Of a DNA stretch of 64,000 nt, positions 27,501 to 42,500 are shown in pieces (the first letter of the stretch is position 1; every line of letters starts with the position of its first letter). The DNA comes from Lutraria lutraria (lineage: Eukaryota; Mollusca; Bivalvia; Venerida; Mactridae). The translations under genes and the position numbers were made by a program. The DNA lies in the NCBI GenBank assembly GCA_964023205.1, contig OZ026844.1:10402790-10466789 (forward strand). The letters are read 5' to 3'. The notes under the pieces were generated by a model that saw nothing but the letters and a program-made list of their open reading frames with translations, ran no database searches and was not told where the DNA came from.

Positions 27501-30500
27501 CAACATTTATAAAAAAATCTCTCTGAAAACTGGATTTCTCAGAAATCTGGGCCTTTGACCAAGTCTGGTAAGGGTCCAGTTGTCAGGGGATTTACTGTAC
27601 AACTTTGTGACACTGATTGTTGATATCATGATAAAAGCATAAGAAGACACATTTATGAGGTGAAATATATGTACAGACAAAAAGCATCAAAGAGAGATAA
27701 ACAACATTTAACACTTCATATGAAGCAAAAGAATGAGTTAACAATGGCCATGTTTAAAAGAATATTCTTGAATTAAGCATAGTATATTTTTTAACAGTAT
27801 TCCTACTTGCAAAGAAAACACAAACTGCACAGTGCACCAGTTTTTAGTTGCCAAATATCTCAATCAAAATTTTCAGTAACCATGGCAACCAATCTCCTCC
27901 AAGAGAACCAACACTAAAAGCAAACATGTGCCAATCACTCACATGAGGGTCATCCGGAATTACAACATGAGCATATTCTGAATACAAGGTTTCGTCATTC
28001 AGATCTAAAGCCTTTTACAAAAAATAATAAGACACACTATACGAGGGATGATCAAAATGAACAGGACTATTGCGCTCTTGACAACTCTTTTTATATAACT
28101 GAAAATCATCTTAACTCGCTATCTTATATGTTTGATTGATTATGAATTTTAACCAAAATAATTCGACTGTATTCCGGCAATGACGCCACATATATAACCA
28201 TGGTTACGTGCATCCGGAGCACTAGTAACTTAGATTATGAATATACCTGTAATGACACTAATAATTTAGTCTGAGTTCAGTCTATGCACATTATTTGTTT
28301 AGCCCACAGTATAATTTTCTATCCACATGTGGAGGAAAATCAACATTTTTGTCAACTTTTCATGGACGGGTTTGACCTGTCACGAATGGGAATTAAACCA
28401 CAATCGCAGGTTACACTTCCAGGGTACTAACCACTGGACCATGGCCACAGTTGATCTCCAAAAATGCCCATAAAATCTGAGAAATGGTTTTAATATGTAT
28501 TGACACAATTAAATTCATAGACCAGGTATAAAATATCAGCAGTGGAAATTTATTTGAAAAACTCAGAATTTTAATACTAGTCAGTTCTGAATCAATACTT
28601 AATGTCGAAACTTTTATTAGAAATAACACTTAATTAATGCTGGCATTATTACAACATAAACATACAACTAAGCTGGGAATATCACAAGGATAATTTAAAG
28701 GCTGGCATGCAAAAATAAGGGACTAATACTACATATACAAAATATATACTATGACGGTGACATGTACGTATAACATGTATACTTGACATTTGGTGGTTGC
28801 TATATACATACCCTTATTTCCTGTTGTCCAATATTAATGATGAAAGCATAAATAACTATGACATAAGTGTTATACTATAAAAGCTATAAATAAAAAAACA
28901 TAGCATAGTGATTGTGTCCTCTTCATAAAACACAACAATGTTCATACAAAAGCTCCCCTTGACAAAAACTTCCCTGTCAGTTTGAAAGGGGCCGAGAAAA
29001 AGCTCTCTCATCATTTTACTACCCTGGACATGGGCTCTACTGTCTATTTTAGTAAAATAATAGAGAGCTTCTGTCTGCTGTATCAAAATTGAGGGGGGAG
29101 CTTTCATCTGATGGAACTTTTGTCCTGTGTTCTGCATACAAGCATGTTTTACACATAGTATATGTACATGCTATAAGTTCCATCAATATCAAAGTAATGT
29201 AAAAACAAGCAGAATTTTATAGAAGTTATATTAGATAAAAAAAAACACTCAGACATACATGTGTTAATCAAACTGATTGTGTCACAAGAAAGCAATGATT
29301 TATTTCATAGGTAATGACAATAATATCATACACAGAATAAGTATTTTGTCTCTTTGTGTATCAACAGTGCACCAGTCGTACATCGGTATAGTGCCATTTT
29401 ATTAACCTGTCCAAGCAGAATAATTACACGATCGCTGAAAGTGATTTTTTTAGCTTTGTACCACAGTCGGATAGTTTTGTTTATTTCACTGTTAGGGAAT
29501 GTTCCATTCTGAATGTGTATGTAATATACTGTAGTGCATTGTTAGATACATGTACATTTGACAACCGGTATAATCAACATTGTCATATAAACTTACAAAA
29601 GAAATCCTTATGCAGCTTACGACAGTATAATAAAATTGCACACAAAGAGCCAGAGCTTTTCAGAAAGTTTACTGATCAAATTAACAAAACAAACAGGTGC
29701 TTGTTGAGAATACAGAATTAAATCATTGCTAACTTATGTACGTTGTTATTTATGATATAAAAACACAGCAAAATTGTAAAGAAATCAAAGCACACAAAGT
29801 TACTCTTTTGCCTATTATATAAATTTGTTTCATAGAAGATCCAGCAGTTTTTTAATCAAGATCACATAATGTCATTCATGTAAAAAGAAACCTTTACTTG
29901 ATACAATGTTATACAAATGCAGTAAAATTCTAGACATAATTCTGGACAGTCAAACCTGCGAACAAAGGGCACCACTGTGAAAGAAATAATGTGGCCTTAA
30001 TTGACAGGTGGCTTTTAGTCAGAGTGAATTTTGTTCTAAATGATCAATGATGGTTTTTAAAAGTATTCCTTTATTCACAGGATGACCTTTAACACAGATC
30101 TGACTGTTCTTAAGAAGTCTGTCTTCACCATTAATTGACTTGAAACAATTACAAATATTGACTGCAGACAATAAGAAGTGGCATAAACATAGACAAAAGT
30201 AGACAAACTTTTAGCACTGATCTTGATAAAAAAAATCACTATTTTAATTAAAAATATTTCTAGCTTTCTTTGAACACTGACACTATTTATCTATGAAGGA
30301 CATTTCAGAGACAAGACAAGGGTAAAACACTGCACTAGTACATCATTCTGTACCTATAGATTATTGAAATTTTCATAAATTTTTATATAAAAGATATATA
30401 TCAACATATTTTATGGTCATACAATGAAATTAGGTTTCCAGGGCAGCACAATGGAGAGCATGACAAAAATTCTAGAAATATTTTTGTAGTAAATAAATAG

Positions 30501-33500
30501 TGACTATCTGTTTAGAAATAAAATTATTAATTAGCACCCAGACTCTGTATAATAGCATTTCTGTTCATGAAGCAAGCATGATTAAGTATGAAATCTTTAA
30601 AGTCAAATTTTCACTTTATAAAGACTTAATTGAAATATACACGTTATTGCTTAAATCCGTACACAGCTCAATGATTGTTATTGGGACTTTAAAGGGAGCT
30701 CAAAATTACCTTCTAGGATTACCATAATAATAAAAACAAAGGTTTCTCTCCAATTAATCAAAATACCAAGGATTTTTAACCTATATATTTTTTAATCAAC
30801 TATTAGTATAGCAGTAATTAAGGGAAATAATTTAACTTTGGTACTACAGATGGACCTGTCTATCAATGAGAGCCATTTATTCACCAGATATTCAAAGGAT
30901 TATTGATTAAGGATAGTTGAGAATAACACAGATGGATTGTTAAATGGCTAGGTAAATAAATTAACAAGGCATTAATTGTTACATACAACAGTTTTCTGTA
31001 GAAGTTATCACTGGAATTCATTGGTCAAAGGGGGGCAAGATAAATTGCTAGAATGACTATAAATGTTTTATAATTCTTAATATGGTGTTAATAATATACG
31101 ATGCTTAATTTTTGTTAAAATGGATCTTAGTACTTAACTCATGGGAAAAAAATGATCACAAAACCAAGTCAGTAAGGAGGTAACAGTGCAAACCATCCAA
31201 AGTAACACCCTTTTGAGAGTAGCAAGATTCTATTGTTGCTGAGAAGTTGTTGCTCCCGAGAGGTTAAATTAACAATTAAATTGTGGAGTGGGAAAAAATC
31301 ATGCTGTTGTTGAAGGGAGGTTGTTGCTCAATAGAGGTTCGCTCCAGAGAGGTTGCACTGTTTATTATTTCACAAACACAGACTCATAAGAGAATTATGA
31401 AGTTTAATGAATATTCTGCAATGATGTAAGAAACTAAATGTTTCTCAATATTCTTACCTCACAATCATCTTTCTATGTAACATAATAATTACAGTAAATA
31501 AAACTGCATCTTTAAGGCCATCCTTAAAAAAATATTTTGTTTGGGTTAACGCTACCTACTCACCAAAAACGGCCCTGCCCAACTAAAATTTTAGCCTCTT
31601 GGGTACATGTTTTTTCGATATAAAAATAGCATTCTGACATGCATTTTCGGTTCAGTATAAAAATTCTCTAGGTAGGGTTACCACAAAGAAACATTTTTTA
31701 AGGTTGGCCTGATATAAATATTTTTATCATTCATTGGTATCAGTCAAGTTTTCTTGAGGTTTTCAAAATAAAATCCCATAGTAAACTTTGAAAATTTAAA
31801 TAAGATTTGTGACATACTATGACATATAATTTAATGAAAATTGTGGGAAAAAACTGGCAAATTTTTCCTAACTATATCATGAAACCTACGCAGTAATGAA
31901 ATATTATAAGTGCATTATTCACAACAAGCATATCAAATAGTGCAAAAATTTGAACCAAATCTGAGTTTATCGCCTTCAAACAGAACTTTGTTATAGACAA
32001 AATGTGAAATTTCAGATATAAGTTAGTCACTAAACCACCAAAATAGTTTTTAAAAATGTTGGTAGTTTGATGAGAAATACAGATAATCATTTAACAAAAA
32101 ATAATAAAATTCTAAATTGACAAAACTTTGTTTGGAGCCAAAAACCACATGACTAAACTTTTGAAATCATTAATGGCAGTGCGTGCGATTAATATTAAAT
32201 AATTAACACATACAAAATTATTAGTAAGTTACATAAAACGTCAGAACAAATTTTGAACTAAAATTTGTGATTTAATACATTACCTTGGTTTTTTCATCGA
32301 TGTCAATATTAGTTAACAGTGAACTCCACTGATGCCAGGAACCAAACTGTTTCCTTATGTAAACGTGATCATAGATGAGGCCTCGTTTTGGAATCATCAG
32401 TCCACGGGGAAACTTCAAATCCTTGGGTCTGTAGATATATTACAGTAAATAGTATGACTTTGTCCGCATAAATAATGGATGAGTGATGTCATCAATTATT
32501 ATAAAAATGCCCATTTATTAATATGATGTGTGTAAAAGTTAAAATGTTCAAAATGACTCCATGCTACCTATTATGAGGCAAATAAATGGGAATTACCGAA
32601 GAAAAAAAAACCTATGTTAAAAATCAAGTTTCAGCACTCTGATGTAGAATTTATTAATGAAAAAATCCTAGAAAGTATAATAGAAAGATGGTGTTTTATT
32701 GGAATGTTTATTAGCTTTAGGTACATGTAGTAAATATCAGGGGTATTGGATATCTGTGCGGAAGATTTAGGACAATCAGGGAGGACAGTGTTTAACCATG
32801 ACGGGGGTTATAGCAACCAGAGGAGGTGAGGCATTTATAAACATACAAATTAGATGTTACATATAAAGTGACACATAGATATTATGCTCACACATTTACC
32901 AGTACAATAATCTCAGGATCACACCTTCAATATCTTAAGTTGCTAATTAAATTGCCTAAAAGCACCTTTAAGTAAAATCTTTGGTATCAACATGAGGTAA
33001 AAATAATTTTATTAATTAATAAGCAAGTTTTTCTAATTAAATTTATTTTATCCAGTCAGATGTGTTCATGTAAAACTTAACTTGAATTATAAATATATGT
33101 TAAACATGTTTAGATTCTAATTAATGTTCCATTATAAATATTAATTTAATTAAATAGCAAAGAAAAAATGTTTACTAAATAAAAATAAATTAATAAAAAC
33201 TGACACATACAAATGTTGGTGAATATCAACAAACATTATTACACATTTTTCGAGGACAAAATGTCATTATTTTCCTGGCTTCACAGACAATTCCATATAT
33301 GAGATCAATCTCATCATAGCATCTTAATTCCGATCATGTGACTTGAAAGTATAGTCAAACCTGTGAGCAAAGGCCACCCCTGGGAAAGACAAAATTTGAC
33401 CTTTATTAATATGTGGACTTTATTCAGAGGTCATTTTGTTCTAACTAATCAATGACAGTTTTTAAAAGATTGGCCTTTATTCACAGGATGGCCTTTATAT

Positions 33501-36500
33501 GGAGATGGCCACAAACACAAGTTTGTCTATACATATCAATTTGAACAGACAGTCATGAAAACCTGTCTATGAAGAGTTATCAATTTATTAGTTTTATTCA
33601 AGATTAAGAAATAAACAGTTAATTTTTACCACTGATCAAAGATAAAGTCAAATAAGATATCCATTGTTTTTGGCTTTTTCAAGCGCTTGCTTTATAGACA
33701 GGTTTGACTGCATATCTTTTTTTTAAAGAAGGCACAATAAAACTTTGTTAGAATTTTACTGTATGTGTGCTTACTGACATAAATTAGCTCAGACAAAACT
33801 ATGTGAGCAATTGTCAGAGTGATCCCAATATGGAATTTTCTGTGAACATCGAGCACAGAAATCATCATTTAAAAGCAATGATTTCTAAGGTATAAGTAAT
33901 AACACATATAGAGTATTTTCATTATTTATACATAATCATTACAAAATATTTCAAAATGACCCTTACAATGAAAACAAGTACATGCTAATATTAGGATTTT
34001 TTTCCTCTTCAATTTAAAAAAAAGATTCAGTTATTGTATTAGAAATTTTGTTAATATCTTAAAGGTATGATAAGATATATGCATCTCATTTCATCAAATT
34101 TGATAACTTTCATTGCAGGAATTACTGATTCAAAAGTTCATATCCTACCAAACTAATGGCTTATCTTATCTTAAAAGGAAAAGTTAATTAATAATCATTG
34201 ACAGATAACTCAACAATCTTCAACTGCCTACTTTCTCACATAAAGAGACATGGTCGATAATGGTGCTCGAACCCAAGACCCTCTATCAGTGAGAAGTTAA
34301 GTGATTTGAAGTCATCGACCTTAACCATTCAAACACGGAGACAGGTCTTAACATCTTGTAACTATATAAGTAGTTTAGAGTAAAAATAAAAAGAACAGAG
34401 CAACAAATAATGAAGATACTCTATACATGATGAATACTTTTTTATAGCTCCACAATCTATGAGTCTATAGTTCTCTGTTTCTGAGTTACAACTGTTTCAA
34501 GCACCAAATTCCTGAACCAAGGGAGCAAACTCCAACAAATATCTCACAATTAGCTATTATAGAAATTTAGTTAAAGGGCAGTAACTCTGTATTCCTGGCA
34601 CAGCGCCAATATCTTACCTGTATGGCTTATCAACATCACCATCCCTGTATATTGAATAATAATTGAATTACGAAATTCTAAGTTCTACGTGAAATTGCCG
34701 TGAAATTGTCAAGAAATTGATAGTCTGTAGTGACTTTGAAAGCTATTACACAGACTTAGTCCAATTTTTTATATATTTTACTTTATCATAAAGAAATGAA
34801 TTAATTAGAAAAATTCAAAATGGTTATCATGATCCCCTCACCACATGATACTAAACTACCGTATTCACTTGTGTATAAAACGCACATTTTCTCATCCAAA
34901 ACTGGAACCAAAAATCGGGTGTGTCTTATACATAGGTGTAGAACTCAATCCCATGTTTTCTACGACTTGAAATAAACAAATCACGTTTTTCTGCTAAGGG
35001 AGTTAATTCCAACATGATGTTTATCTAAAGTTTGTTATGGGTTCATACTTTTTCCAGAATTTTTTCCCCTGATTTCTGCATTTATTTTTTTACCTGCGTC
35101 TTATACACAGGTGCGACCTATACACAAGTAATTACTGTATGCAACTATAGGATAAATAATTATATACATAATTTAATAAATACTGAATATGCATACAATA
35201 TGAACAAAATATCATGTAATTAGTTAATGCATCAATAATGGTGTCTTTTTATACATTTCTCTACATACCTAGGATGTTTATCTTTTGCACTTTCCATTTC
35301 GCACAGAGATCTAAAGAACTCATCAAATTTAATACGAGAATTTTCATCCAATGTTGCTCCCACAGACCAGACCATAGCAAACAGAAAGTAACACATTAAC
35401 ATGTTTGTTTTCTCTTCTATAATTTTCTGATCTGTCAGACTTAGTTTTTCTGGTTCTTTTTCTTTACCATCCTCATTAAGATCTTCTTCATCAAAGATAT
35501 CTTCATCATCGTCCTCTTCTTCACCAATATTTCTAAAGATGAAAACAAGATACAGTCAAAACTCATTATATCCAACTCGCTTAATATCAAAAACCCGCTT
35601 ATATTGAAGTGAAGATAAAGTCCCAAATTTTTTTCCTCTTTTACATATAAATGAGATGCACATATTTCAAATTCATTGTTCTCCATATTTACATATATCA
35701 AAGTAGAATTACACGGAAAGTGCAAATGCTGTGTTCCATTCCTATCCCGTACACAAAATTACATGATTAGTTGCTGTTATGACACACTGACATGATCTCT
35801 CTTAAAGATGTGAACACTATCAGGTAATTTCTTTGATTACATGTATTTATATATTGAAGTTTGTTATATCAAACAATTTTGCCAAGTCCCCTGAACTTTG
35901 ACATAACAAGTTTTGAAAGCTTTTCACGAAAGCACCATGGGAAAATAATCAAGGCAACCTCCAACTTCAGATTGAATGATGCATAAATATAATTGAGAAA
36001 TTTAAATATCTTTCAATTCTATTAAATCCTCAAACTTTAATAAAAATAGAAACTACAATTTTTTCCCAATACCCGGTACTTGAATTTGTCAACTTTCTGT
36101 GTTTAAAGATATAGCATTAGTATACACAATATATTTAAGGACAAAAGTCTTGTGCGGGTTGGCGTTTTCGTGATTATTCTATAAGCAGTGAAGCTGAGTC
36201 TCCGTAATTTAGCTTACTTCACACCATCTTTCATGAGCAGTTGTACAAATAAATGACTCATAGTATGTTATTTCCAATTGTACCATATTTGGAAACTGAA
36301 TCATAGTTCAGCTTTCCATAGGCGGCACTTGCTTGGCGAGAATGAATTTTGATGCGGACGAAAGTTCTACATTTTTCTGCATCAGCCATGCAATTGTTAA
36401 ACTAGTTCCTGATCCATTTTGCAGTGCAAGTCTATTCAGTTTGCATGTGTACTTTCAGTACTCTGATTATTTATGTATCATCATAAAACAAACAAGATAT

Positions 36501-39500
36501 TGCATTTTTTGTTGACTGGACAATACTTTGGTTCATAAGTACAGTAAACTTACTTCAAGTCGTTTAGTAGACAGGTGTACAATTTCAGCATACTCATAGT
36601 TAAATGCATCGGATGGCATGGAAGAATATGTTTGCAGTATTTACACACATAATTCAGACATGGAGGTAACAACCATTCAAACATCAACTGAAATGAAATA
36701 AATAAATACACAAATATAATACCATAGATCTTAATAAAATATAATACACTGTTCTCTTCAATGGAATTTATTTATCTGTTGTTTATAAACTGCCCATTTA
36801 ACAGCTATGGTCATTTCAGAGATGCCACAGAGAGACAGGTTAGATAAGATACAGGACAACCAAGCATCTATATCCCTTCTTGTTTCAAATAGTTTTCCCT
36901 GGTTCTTTTTCATCCCCAGTGTAAAGCACCGATACACCCCTTACCATTTTCCCTGCGATTTTCTAGACACAGTACTTGGCTTGGTAGTTGGGATGGGGAC
37001 ACTGAAAAAATATCCCAGATAAGACCTTTTGTTTAGTAGTCCAGCGCATTACCACTTGACCACTGATCATCCCTTTCTATTTAATGGTACATCACTCCAT
37101 TGGTTCCCGGTGTTTCATCGTTCGCTATAGGAAGAGGTGGGCACCAGTGTATTTATACGAAAATTGAAAACCAGTCAACCTACTTCCGTTGCCTTAAAAC
37201 ATGGCGGCAGCTATACCTTGTAGTTATATAATTTTTTTATATAGAGAGCGGTGAAATGTGAAAGATCGATTAAAAAGGACAAAAACGTGAAACCAAGCGC
37301 CTATGTATCACTCCTGCTATAAAGAACATCTTTTTAGCCGATTTCAAAGAAAGAACATTTTAAAATATTTTCTTTGCTGGAGCAACATGCATGCATAAGG
37401 TTTTAACTTCCATGTTACAGGATTCTCGTCATGTATCAATCATCAGCTTTAAATTCAGTCCTGACAAATGAAGAATTTATAATTGTATTACATAATCAAT
37501 AATTAACTCATATCACCAAGTCCCGAGGTTAAAAACTTGAGAACAGTCTCTGAGCTCAAATGTCTATTTCATTCTCAAAGTATTATGGTTATAAATATAA
37601 AGCTGATTGATATCTAAAAAACATATTCAGATCAATTATGCAGTCAGTATCAATAATATCATTTTTGCCTGATCAAAATTAACTTAGAAACATTAAAAGA
37701 CAAGATATGAGATTTGAGACCCATTAAAAGTTTTATAACTTTTGACCCATGACAACTGATAGTACAAAATATACCTTGATTGAATCTTTTTGTTCCTGCG
37801 TTAGTTTATCAGGAAGTTGTTTAGCCATCCAGGTATTTACAAGTGGTTCCCAGCCTAGTTGCAATGGGTCCATATAAATCATACCACATCTGAAAACAAA
37901 GCAAGAACAACAAATTTAATATTGAATTTTGGTATCACAATCAATGTACAACAAGAGTTTAACTTGTCTCAGACTGGATCTTGGAACTAGTCACTTTGGA
38001 AACAGAAACCAAAACCACAATTTTGATGTTTGAATTATATACATGTACAGCTTGACCATGTTTTTTAAGCCGTGATGAAATTATTCAGAATAATTCACTA
38101 AGTCAAATAGGGTATAATTATGGATATTCGGAACAAATCTGATTGAAACATATTGATAAGATTAATGTAACATGCTCAAGTACTATGTATATCTATACCC
38201 AGTGGATTTAGTGCAGTCTTCCGTCACAGTTCAAAAAACATGGTCGAGCTACACATGGCCTTCAGTCATGTTATACCCATCACAACAGATAGTATTAGAA
38301 GTGACAAGCACTAAAACTAACAATTTGTTGTTGTTTTTTACAGAAATTATGAATACCAAAATCATGTAATCACTTGACTTCAAGCCAGGCAATGACTCTA
38401 TACTGATCATCATTCAAACAAATTATACCCATTTAAAATTCTATTTTTATGACAGAAGTACACGAAAACTAGTAGTATAAAACAGAAGCTATTGAGGGAC
38501 TTTCCAAATTATGGGATATATTAGTATAAATGAATATATCAGCACATACCCAATATCTGTGTCAGGTGGGATATTAACATAAACATGACACTATCTACTG
38601 ACTGTGTCAGGGTTAGATATTAATATGAACATGACACTATCTACTGACTGTGTCAGGTGGGATATTAATATAAACATGACACTATCTACTGATTGTGTCA
38701 GGTGGGATATTAATAAACATGACACTATCTGCTGTATGTATCAAGTAGAATATACTAACATAATGGTGACACTAAATGACAGGTGGGATATATTAATATA
38801 AAGGTTACACTACCTGCTGACAGTGGCAGGTGAAGCCTGCTCCAAGTCTTGTGGTTCAAATATCATGTTCTGTTTATTACTCATCTGTATGATTTCTCCA
38901 CTCATCAAACATAACTGAAATCAGGTCATACACAGACGTTTAGATTTTAATCAAAATGGTCAAATCATTTAGACAGCAAAAAAAGCTGATATAATATAAT
39001 TCATGCCTTTGTGTTTCAAGTCAATGAAAGGACATACAAGCCAAACAATATTGCCTTAACAAACCTTCATTCTGATTCTTTTCAGGTATGTTATAATTGT
39101 ATGTTTGTTTGAACTTTATGTCCCATTTCAACAGTAATAGTAAGAGTCATATATGAGGCAGACAGTTCACCTCACCATCATTCCTGAGAAGAACCTGTAT
39201 TAGACTCCCATCCCATAAATAAATGACAGCTTACACAACAAGAGGGCCAAGATGGCCCTAAATCGCTCACATGTCAATCACTGCTCACTCATTAAAACAT
39301 TGTTTTGAACAAGTGACCTAGTTTTTGACCCAGATGACCCATGTTAGAACTTGTCCTACATATGAATAAGACAAAAATTCTGACAAAATTTGGTGAAGAT
39401 CCAATCAAAGCCAGGAAAACTACAGCATAGACAAGGTATTCCTAAGATTTGACCTTATGACCTAGTTTTAGACCCCAGATGACCTATGATCGAATATGTC

Positions 39501-42500
39501 TTACATATCTTATAGACAAACATTCTGACAAGGTTTGGTGAAGATACAATAAAAATTTGACATCTACAGTGTTAATAAGGTTTTCCTAAGATTTGACCTT
39601 GTGACCAAGTTTTTGTTCCTAGGTAACCCATATTTGAACTTGTCCTTAATATCATTAAGACAAACAATCTGACGAGGTTTAACCAAGATCCAAACTTTAA
39701 CAAGATTTTTTCCTAAGATTTGACCTGATGACCCAGTTTTTGACCCCGGCTGACCCATGTTCAACCTTGACTCACATATCATGAGGCAAATATTCTGACA
39801 AGGTTTGGTGAAGATCTAATCAAAACTGTGACATCTACAGTGTTAACAAAGTTTTCCTAAGATTTGACCTGGTGACCTAGTTATTGACCCCAGTTGACCC
39901 ATATTTGTACTTGACCTTTATATCATTAAAACAAAAAAAGTTTGGTGAAATCTATAGTGTTAACATGGTTTTTCATAAGATTTGACCTAGCGACCTAGTT
40001 TTTGACCCAAGATGACCCATGTTCAAATTCCTCAAAGATATTATGAAGACGAACATTCTGACAAGGTTTCATGATGATCCAATTAAAACAGTGACTTCTA
40101 GAGTGTTCACAAGGTTTTCCAGCAATTTGCCCTAGTGACCTAGTTTTACTTCGGAAATGACCCATTATCTAAATTAACCTACATATTATCGAAATAAACA
40201 TTCTGACAAAGTTTCATGAAGATCCAATGAAAACAGTGATTTCTAAAGTGTTTTCCCTTATTTGGCCCTGGTGACCTAGTTTTTGACCCCAAATGGCCCA
40301 ATATATCAGAGATTTTGTCGATATTAATGTTCTTACCCAGTTTTGCTAAAATTAGGCTAAAAATGTGGCCCCTATTGTGTTCACAACATAAAGTTTGATG
40401 ACACCTGACGCCGGACAGAGACTGATCCTAAAAGCTCACCCTGTCACTTTGTAAAACTAAGTACAGTCAATCTTGTATTAAGCGACCGCCCAAGGGAAAG
40501 ACTAAAGGTGGTCTCTTAATACAACGGTCTCTTAATACAAAAACCTAAAGTGATGAGGCAAAAAGTAGGGGAAATAAATAGCAGTGGTGAAATAAAGCAT
40601 TATGTACCATTATATATTGTACTATTTGAAATGAAATGCATCGTTGATGACGTATCACGTATTCTCTTATGACTACAATATTACCTCTTCGCATGCTTTT
40701 TCATCGTTTTTAACATGAATGCATCAGTCCATTTTGTCCGTGACAAAACAATACAGACAAATTGAATCTGTTTTTTACCGAAGATGAAATTTGTCAAATG
40801 CGAAATGAGGGAAATAAATCGTTTTCATAGCGATAGTCTAAAAACCAGTACGATTCCATACTTTTCATGGATTTTGTTATCGAAGACGTCTGTAGAGGAC
40901 GCGAGTTTGGAAATCAACGACAAATATTGCTGGTCATGCTGTAAATTACGATACCCTCATGATATGGTGTTGAGAAGTATGAATACTTGGGTTGAGAAAT
41001 TAATTGATGTTTTGGTACAAAAGTCATTATCACGTTTTCGTAATACTAGTTACTGTAAACAAAATGGCGCGTTTTTTTTTTGTTGATGTCTTTCGTCATT
41101 TATTTTGCTAAAAACTATTTTTATAATCATAAAAATAATTTTCCCAAGGATTTCCACTGATACAACACGTATTCTACCTGCGTCATACACCCAAATGCTC
41201 TATGCATACACGAGTGATTACGGTCATGTTTTTCACACGTTCTTCACATGTTAATTATGTATGTGTTTACAATTAACAATCTATGGGAATTAACAGTTTG
41301 ACGTGTCAAACGGTCGCTTAATGAAAAGATCTGGCGGATTTTGTCGGTCGCTGGTCGCGTTGAGCAAAGGGGATTTTGAAGTGGTCGCTTAAGAAAAAGG
41401 TCGCTTAATACATGTGGTCGCATGAGCAAGATTTACTGTAATTAAGCTAAGTCTTATTGTCAGACTAATTTTTATACCATTGTTTTAGTATCAAACTGTA
41501 TCAATAAGTACAATACCTGTATAATTTTCTTGGTATCTGTATCATATCATACCAATTTGTATTCCAACAGTTTCCAACCCTTGGCATAATATACAAATAT
41601 ATTACCTTCTTATTGTCATCTAGAACTGTATTCATATTTTCAATCCACACAGCATCAACTGGTCCATCAAATATAATCCATTTTCTATGATGTGTGGTAC
41701 TAGATGCATGCTCTCTAAACGTATTGGCAAGTATACCTACAATATGTTATAAAATATTATTAATTGATAATATGTCATAAAACTGAAATACTTGGAAAAA
41801 GTTGATATTACAAAGAGAAATAGTAGTCAAGAGTGTAAGGTTGTGAAATTGTAAAATATTCATAGTGAAATGAAAATATTTACCATAAAATGATAAAGAA
41901 AGCACAAAAATTACTTGCAGTAAAACCTTGATTATCCGAACTTGGATTATCCGAACACCTGGTGTTATCAAAAATGACTTTTCAGGCCCTGAATTCCCCC
42001 TATATATCTCAATGTAAAATAACCTCAATTATCCGAATCGTTTTGTCCGAAACCACGGTTTATCTGAAATAATATTTTGGTCATTTCGATTTCAGATAAT
42101 TAAGGTTTAATTGTATTTTGAGATATTGAACAAACAGGGCCTATTTTGTCTGTTGATTATCATAGAATTACGCTAGTTTGCTTACCATCAGTCCATTCAT
42201 GAGAGACTGGATCAAATCTACCATAAAGCTGACCCATTGTCACAGCTTTTGGATTTATTATTCTGTACCAAACCTGTAATCAACAACATGTGTAATTTAT
42301 TTATTATTACATTGACAAGCTGAAAATAAGAACAGGCTAAAAATATTTCAATGAATTTGAAGTGTATAAAAAGTAATACAATAATGTACCCAGTAAGTGA
42401 CATCATGACTATCACAAATTCCAATATCTAGTGAGTGACATGATTTGCACAAAGTCAGATATCTAGTGAGAGACATATGACTTCCAAAAATTCAGATTTA

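Larger units (their letters stand above)
19041..27942 (-). other. 8.9-kb intron between w33 and w34
   Basis: The longest intron. It holds SINEs (20458-20712, 21345-21606, 21768-22017, 22495-22790), pogo-like elements (23466-23625, 25969-27044, 27415-27597), a minisatellite (23920-24262) and dispersed repeats (19540-19860, 25605-25960). The remaining stretches are AT-rich with nothing recognised. No exon-like frame with dynein wording was seen in it. Confidence 0.7.
28012..32283 (-). other. 4.3-kb intron between w32 and w33
   Basis: Holds a SINE B fragment (28345-28450), a foldback repeat (28943-29120), MITEs at 29945-30112, 31184-31360 and 31513-31718. The rest is AT-rich with nothing recognised. 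Confidence 0.7.
32429..34617 (-). other. 2.2-kb intron between w31 and w32
   Basis: Holds a MITE (33353-33520) and a SINE A fragment (34225-34350). The rest is AT-rich, nothing recognised. Confidence 0.7.
38915..41605 (-). other. 2.7-kb intron between w26 and w27
   Basis: Holds a SINE A fragment (39103-39235), a 145-base tandem array (39238-40455) and a 975-base pogo-like element (40464-41438). Little unassigned sequence is left. Confidence 0.75.

Noticed and set aside
40784..41086. 100-codon plus-strand frame inside a pogo-like element
   Set aside because: No transposase or DNA-binding motif recognised; length is compatible with chance.
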